Positions 58,952 through 64,000 of a stretch of 64,000 bases of DNA are shown here, piece after piece. The DNA is from Conus ventricosus (taxonomy: Eukaryota; Mollusca; Gastropoda; Neogastropoda; Conidae), in the NCBI GenBank assembly GCA_018398815.1, contig CM031601.1:20152881-20216880 (forward strand), in the 5' to 3' direction. The position numbers were made by a program, and so were the translations under genes. Below the pieces are notes generated by a model. That model saw only the letters and a program-made list of their open reading frames with translations, did not search any database and was not told the origin of the DNA. The first letter of the stretch is position 1. Each line of letters begins with the position of its first letter.

Positions 58952-59010
<59 letters not shown>
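58952..59010. repeat. Poly(C), 59 bases
   Basis: Uninterrupted C run. Clean sequence lies to its left and homopolymer-distorted sequence to its right, so the length is suspect. Confidence 0.9.
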
Positions 59011-59012
<2 letters not shown>

Positions 59013-60820
59013 CCCTCAAACCCCCCCCCCGCGGGGGTTACCCAAAATCCAGCGGGAAAAGTTTTTTTTCCAACCCCTTAAAAAATTAAATAAAAAACCC
59101 GGGAAAAATTTAAAAAGGACTACACACAGGGTTGGGAGAAATAGGGCGAGAAGAGGAAATGGGGAGGTAAGACAGGGGGTGTGCCCCCTTTTTGCCTTTT
59201 TTTCCCATCCCCCCCCAAAATAGGGGAGGTGGTTTTTTTTTTGGAAAAAAAAAAAGGGGGGTGAAAGATGAGGGAAAAAGAGACAGATGCCAGGCAAATG
59301 GACGGAAGATGAAAAAAAAAAGAGTCAGAAAAGAAAGAGATAAGATAAAGATCAGACAAACTCTTTAGTTACGAGGATAATAGATGAGCACTGATGCGCT
59401 TTTTTTACATTCAGTCCTTCCCCGAGTGGGACTCAACAACAGTGAGAAAAGAAGTGGAACAAAAAAGAACAAAAAAAAACAAAATGGTCATGCTATCTAA
59501 TGAAAATCAAGGGAAAAAAAAGAGAAAACCCCAAAGCAAAAAAAAAGGGGGAAGACAAAGGTTGGATGGAAAAGGGCATAGGAAAAACGTACAAAAACGG
59601 TCAACAGTTGCATGTTAAAACAGACTAAAAATGAATATGACTAGTACACATAAGACAGAGAGACAGAAAGAGAGAAAGCGAGCAAGAGAGAGGGGAAGGA
59701 GGAAGAGAGAGGGGGGAGAGAGAAGGGGAGAGAAGAGAGGAAGGAGGAGGAGAGAGAGAGAGGAGGAAAGCGAGCAAGAAGAGAAAAGGGGAGAGAGGGA
59801 GGAGAGAGAGAGAGAAGGGAGAGAGGGGAGACAGAAAAAACGACAGACGACGACAGACAGACATAGAAAAAAGCTAAAGGGTTTCACACAGACAAACGCA
59901 AAGATGGGAACCCAGTAATTTAGTTGAAAGGTTTATGGGTCTGAAACATGGGGTGCAGTTTCACGGGAGAACGAAAGTCAAAGGGCCATATGGATGGGTT
60001 CAGAAACTTAAAATCACGGTGACTATTAAAAAAAGCCAAAATTTTACTGCAACCCTGAATACAGTCTTTAAAAAGGCCCCAAAACCCCCAAAAATCTTAA
60101 AAATAAAAGAAAAAAAAAAAGGTGGGTGTGTGTGGGGGGGGGTAAAACAGAGAGCGGGGGGTTTTTCCAAAATTTTCATTTTCTTTAAAATAAAGGGAAG
60201 GGGGTGGGGGGCCTCTTTCCCCCAATATCATTTTTCAAATTTCTCATTGCGGAGAACTTAAAAAAAGGAAATTCTCGTCGCTTCAAGGCTTTCACCCATA
60301 TTTGACCAACACAACTTGGTTACATTTAAGGACATTAGAGAAAGATAAGAAATTTTGCTTATAGCCCGCGACCCAAAGGGCAATCAGGGCTGTCACCAGA
60401 AAAATCAACTCCCCATCTTTAAAAAAAAAAAAAAAAAAAAACCCAAACCAAAAACCAAATTTTCCCAACATTTTTAAAAATCGTCTAAAACGCCCAAACT
60501 TCTTTTAAAAAATCTTTCTTCCGTAAAACTTAAAATCAGATGAAAAATGTTAATCTTCTCAAAAAAAACCAAGGGCATGTCTCAATCCTTTACACTTATG
60601 AGCCCCAGACAGTCAGCACAAGTTTTCATCTTAAAAATATACAGATTACCTGGACTAAAAAAATATTACCCCCACATGCTCAAAAATTACAGAAAAAAAG
60701 ACCCGATTCGGTAATGCACTAGGTTAGTGTCATTATTGCACAATCAAAAAATTTTTCAAAATTTAAAAAAAGTTTTGGGCCCCCAATTCCACCAAAGGCC
60801 TGTAATGCCCTAAGGCCCCC
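59011..60820. other. Homopolymer-distorted interval with (GA)n
   Basis: Shows the same signature as 10.3-28.1 kb. GA-rich 59655-59835, A-run 60421-60440. No gene recognised. Confidence 0.6.
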
Positions 60821-60824
60821 CAGC

Positions 60825-61800
60825 TGCATCAGAGGAACCCCTTTGCTGCACCAAAAGGGTTGCAGATTGCACTGCACCCAAAAACCTCCAGATGGCAACA
60901 AAGAACATCCCGATTGCACCAAAGGATCCTCAAATGCACAAAGGAAACCCGCGGTTTTCACCCAAAAGGCTCGCGATTGCATGAAGGACCTCAAATTGCA
61001 CCAAAAAGGGCCCTCAGTTTTTTACCAAAGGACCTCATATTGCGCCCCAGAACCCAAGATAAATCATAGGAACGTTTTGATTACACCAAGGACCCCCGAT
61101 TTTCCCAAAAGGGCCTGATATTGCACACAGAACCCCGTAACATCAAAAGACCTGCAGATTGCCCAAAAGGGCTCGTTTAGATTGCATGACAGGGCCTATA
61201 AAATTCACTAAAAGGGCCCCCAGATTTCACCAAGGGCCTGCATATTCACCCAAACCCACAGAAAAATCAAGGAACCGTTTTGATTACCCAAAAGGACCCA
61301 CAGATTGCATCAAAAAAATGCAGCTGCAACAAAGGAGCCAGAGATTGCATCAAAGGCCTTCAGTTGAAGCAAAAGGGCCTGCAAATTGCCCCAAAGGACC
61401 CCCGACTACCCAAAGGGCCCCCAGACTGCACCAAAGGGCCCCAGACTAAACCAAGGACCGCAGACGCACCAAAGGACCCCAGATTGCCCCAAAGGGGGCC
61501 CCCAGATTGCTCCAAAAAGGGTCGCAGATTTGGGCAGAGGCCCCCAAATTTCACCAAAGGACCTCAGATTAACCCAAAAGGCACCAGTTGCACCAAAGGA
61601 CCCGTTTTAAATTTCATCAAAAAGGGCCCGGAGATTGCACCAAAGGACCCTCGATTTCATCAAAGGGCACGCAGTTTTCACCAAAAAAAACCCCTTTTTG
61701 CCCCAAAGGACCGCAGACTGGCCGAGGACCTAGAACACCAAAAGGGCCCTCAGACTGCACCAAGGCCCCAGATTTTTTCGAAGGTCTTAAGGACCCTTGG
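60825..61800. repeat. Second 20-bp minisatellite (AGATTGCACCAAAGGGCCCC type)
   Basis: About 45 imperfect units built on AGATTGCACCAAAGG plus CCCCC or CCTC. Spacing is near 20 but wobbles with homopolymer length. The predicted Lys-Gly-Pro-rich frames are translations of the repeat. Confidence 0.88.
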
Positions 61801-62439
61801 TTTTTAATGTTTAAGGACACTGCCAGTGACATTGGTAAGTCATGACCGATATTTCTGCACTTTTGTGGAAAATGTACACTACACACAAATGTGTATCCAG
61901 ACCTTTGGTCCCTGCCAGACAAATGCAAATCCAATTAAATATGGATTAAAGAAATCCTTCTTGGTATCTCTTGGTTTCAAATTCTGAGGGAATAGGGGGG
62001 GGAGAAGTGACGGTTAGGAGAGAAGCATAAAGTCTGAAAAAAAGTTTAAAAACCTGTACTCTTTGCATGCTAAAAAATGACACCCGTGCACTCGAACGGC
62101 ATTGCAGGGTCTCAGAAGGGTCAAAGGCATGAATTTTCTTGCACCATGTCTCAAACTTACCTCCATTTTTTGTTGTTGCTTTCATTCAACCATCTCTAGT
62201 TCTAGACCGAGTCCTTCATTTTAGAGAGCATGTTCGCATCATTGCCAATCATGAACTTCATTTTCGACCGGACCCACTGACTAGGTACTTGCAATGAAAA
62301 AACAAGGGGAGAGAAAAAACTACCTTTTCAACTGCAGCTTTACAGCTGAAAGTTCAGTTAGGAGGCAACAACTGTACAAAGGCACAAAGCTATTTCAAAC
62401 TGCCAGTTTAGTTAGAAATCTCCTTTCATGTGTGAAGTG

Positions 62440-62442
<3 letters not shown>
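61801..62442. other. Unassigned sequence
   Basis: No gene, element or repeat recognised. Confidence 0.5.
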
Positions 62443-62494
<52 letters not shown>

Positions 62495-62954
62495 CTCTCA
62501 TCTCTCTCTCTCTCTCTCTTCATTGTAAAAATGCTGAGAAAAATAATCACCAGACATTAATGTCTGACAACTGAAAACTACCCCCCAAAAAAAAACAACA
62601 ACAACAACCAACAACAACAACAAAACAAAAAAAAAAACCAAAAAAAAATTGGCAGAGCAGGATTTGGAAAAAACTGAACTTTCAAAACCATATGTGGAAA
62701 AAAATTGAACATTTTCTTGGATGGAAATAATTCAGAAGAAACAAAATGCAAACAAATGAACACTTATAATTACACCACAAAAAAGCAGAAGAGCACACAA
62801 AACAAAGTGGAAGTAACGACGTTATGCACGACACAAAACAGGACAAGCAAATTTTCGGCAAAATGCCTTCCTCACGACAAACAAAAAAGTCAGACATAAA
62901 CTGCACAATACTCAACCCCTGTGAAGTCAAAGTGGTGAGTCGACATATGGGAAA

Positions 62955-63005
<51 letters not shown>

Positions 63006-63050
63006 AGAGAGAGGAGAGAGAGAGAGAGAGAGAAAAAGAGAGAGAGTGAA
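62443..63050. repeat. (CT)n, A/CAA-rich and (GA)n tracts
   Basis: CT 62443-62520, CAA/A-rich 62583-62650 and GA 62959-63047. The CT and GA tracts are inverted relative to each other and could pair across about 440 bp. The sequence between them has no recognised gene. Confidence 0.88.
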
Positions 63051-63176
63051 CACATACGTACAGAAAGCAGAGACACAGACACATAAGATAATCAAACAAA
63101 GGGAAAAAGTAGTGACAAAGAACAGCTATAAAACTGAGATGGCCTGACAGACAGGGGTCCCTTCAAGCAAAACTCA

Positions 63177-63181
<5 letters not shown>

Positions 63182-63211
<30 letters not shown>
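63182..63211. repeat. Poly(C), 30 bases
   Basis: Uninterrupted C run. Confidence 0.9.
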
Positions 63212-63390
63212 ACCCTTCGCTCCATACGTTTCCAGGGTCATGGGCAGGGCCCAAAGGGGAAAAACCCGCTCCCTCGCACAACATCACTGAAGGCAGGGGA
63301 GCCAAAACATGCAGTTCTCAGCCTCAAAGTTATGCAGGCAAACGGGCCAAGATGCTCTTTTGTCGGAGGATGAAATCAGCATGGCCGTAC

Positions 63391-63444
63391 CGTGTTTGGT
63401 GTCCTTGAAGTTGTTGATGACCACGTAATCCTTGCCTCCCTCTG
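63391..63444 (-). CDS. Candidate small host exon (unidentified)
   Basis: On the minus strand a TTGCTTTCCTTAG acceptor precedes a 54-bp open segment, EGGKDYVVINNFKDTKH, followed by GTACGG as a possible donor. The short length and weak donor keep confidence low. It is on the same strand as the candidate exon at 45430-45601 and would lie upstream of it. Confidence 0.4.
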
Positions 63445-64000
63445 CTAAGGAAAGCAATTGCGAAAGAAACAGGAAGGGGTGCAAACTCTGTGCACTCAAT
63501 CTATGCCACGTACAAATGAAAAAGCTGTCCTCTCATGAACTCTGCTTAATGCAGCCAGGGACAGGCTGAACTCTTGACCATTGCATGTTGTAACTTTGTG
63601 TCGTTTGCAATGGTTCCACAAGACATTCTGCCAGTTTTGCTCATACATTCTTTGAAAATTATGTATTCACTTGTAATCTATACAAACACTTCAATCCTCT
63701 GGAGTTTACCCAACAGAAGATCAGCACTGAAGGTCTAATCCTGTAACAAGTACTCATTAGCAGATCAATATTGATACTGTAAGTCTATAAAAAACAACAA
63801 CACTCGCTTGAAAATTCAATGTGACGCTATAATCACGTTGAAAGTACTTGTCAGTAAACATCTGCAGTGATGCTACAATCCTGTAAAACTTAATCACTAG
63901 TAAATGTATATTAATGCTAGTTGAAGTTCTGTAAAATGTAGTCACTCAAATTCAAATCTGACGAAGATAAGTGATTGCTCGTCCTTCATTTTCCTTGTCC
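63445..64000. other. Unassigned sequence
   Basis: Loosely repeated phrases of the type 'atcctgtaa' and 'cagtgatgct' occur at 63720-63930, suggesting a degenerate tandem repeat of about 60 bp. No gene recognised. Confidence 0.4.

Noticed and set aside
59631..59918. Glu/Arg-rich protein
   Set aside because: Translation of a (GA)n tract.
61159..61845. Collagen-like or Pro-rich protein (KGP repeats)
   Set aside because: All three plus frames show similar repeats because the DNA itself is a 20-bp tandem array.

Overview
This is a eukaryotic, probably marine invertebrate, nuclear scaffold. Long (CT)n, (CA)n, (GA)n and (ATC)n microsatellites combined with CR1-like, Tx1/L1-like, Penelope-like, piggyBac and Ty3/gypsy elements suggest a mollusc, perhaps a gastropod; that assignment is an inference. 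There is no bacterial gene organisation and no RNA gene I can support. Almost everything recognisable is transposable-element DNA. Only three short minus-strand stretches look like possible host exons.

Layout. 0-10 kb: fragments of two minus-strand LINEs. One of them (A) is cut in two at 2591/9440 by a 6.85-kb DNA transposon with long terminal inverted repeats (TGTAGCC...GGCTACA) and a 4-bp AGGG duplication. Inside that transposon sits a near full-length CR1-like LINE (3863-8998) whose ORF1 carries a 2A translational-recoding peptide. 10-28 kb: a block whose base-level sequence looks 'homopolymerised' and is probably corrupted consensus; copies of the CR1-like LINE family can still be traced in it (10.0-11.3 kb minus, 20.8-23.4 kb and 25.6-26.1 kb plus). 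26.3-30.5 kb: three copies of a Penelope-like element, two in tandem and one inverted, with hammerhead-ribozyme-like termini. 30.6-32.1 kb: a Rex1-like LINE. 33.7 kb: a 100-N scaffold gap, then a 40-bp near-perfect palindrome. 37.4-41.4 kb: a Tx1/L1-like LINE with a poly(A) tail. 42.0-43.2 kb: a 20-bp minisatellite with a 40-bp higher-order period. 43.8-45.0 kb: a piggyBac transposase relic.

45.6-58.0 kb is a second nest. An (ATC)n tract is split by a LINE, which is split in turn by a 9.44-kb LTR retrotransposon with 1.9-kb LTRs and a 5-bp TATAC duplication. The pol order read from this element is protease, integrase, reverse transcriptase, RNase H: gypsy-type domains in copia-type order, as in the Gmr1 lineage. 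59-62 kb repeats the low-quality signature and holds a second 20-bp minisatellite. The last 2 kb has microsatellites, a poly(C) run and one candidate exon.

No element here looks intact: every coding region has frameshifts or stops. Some are genuine decay and some probably sequencing error, especially in the homopolymer-rich blocks.
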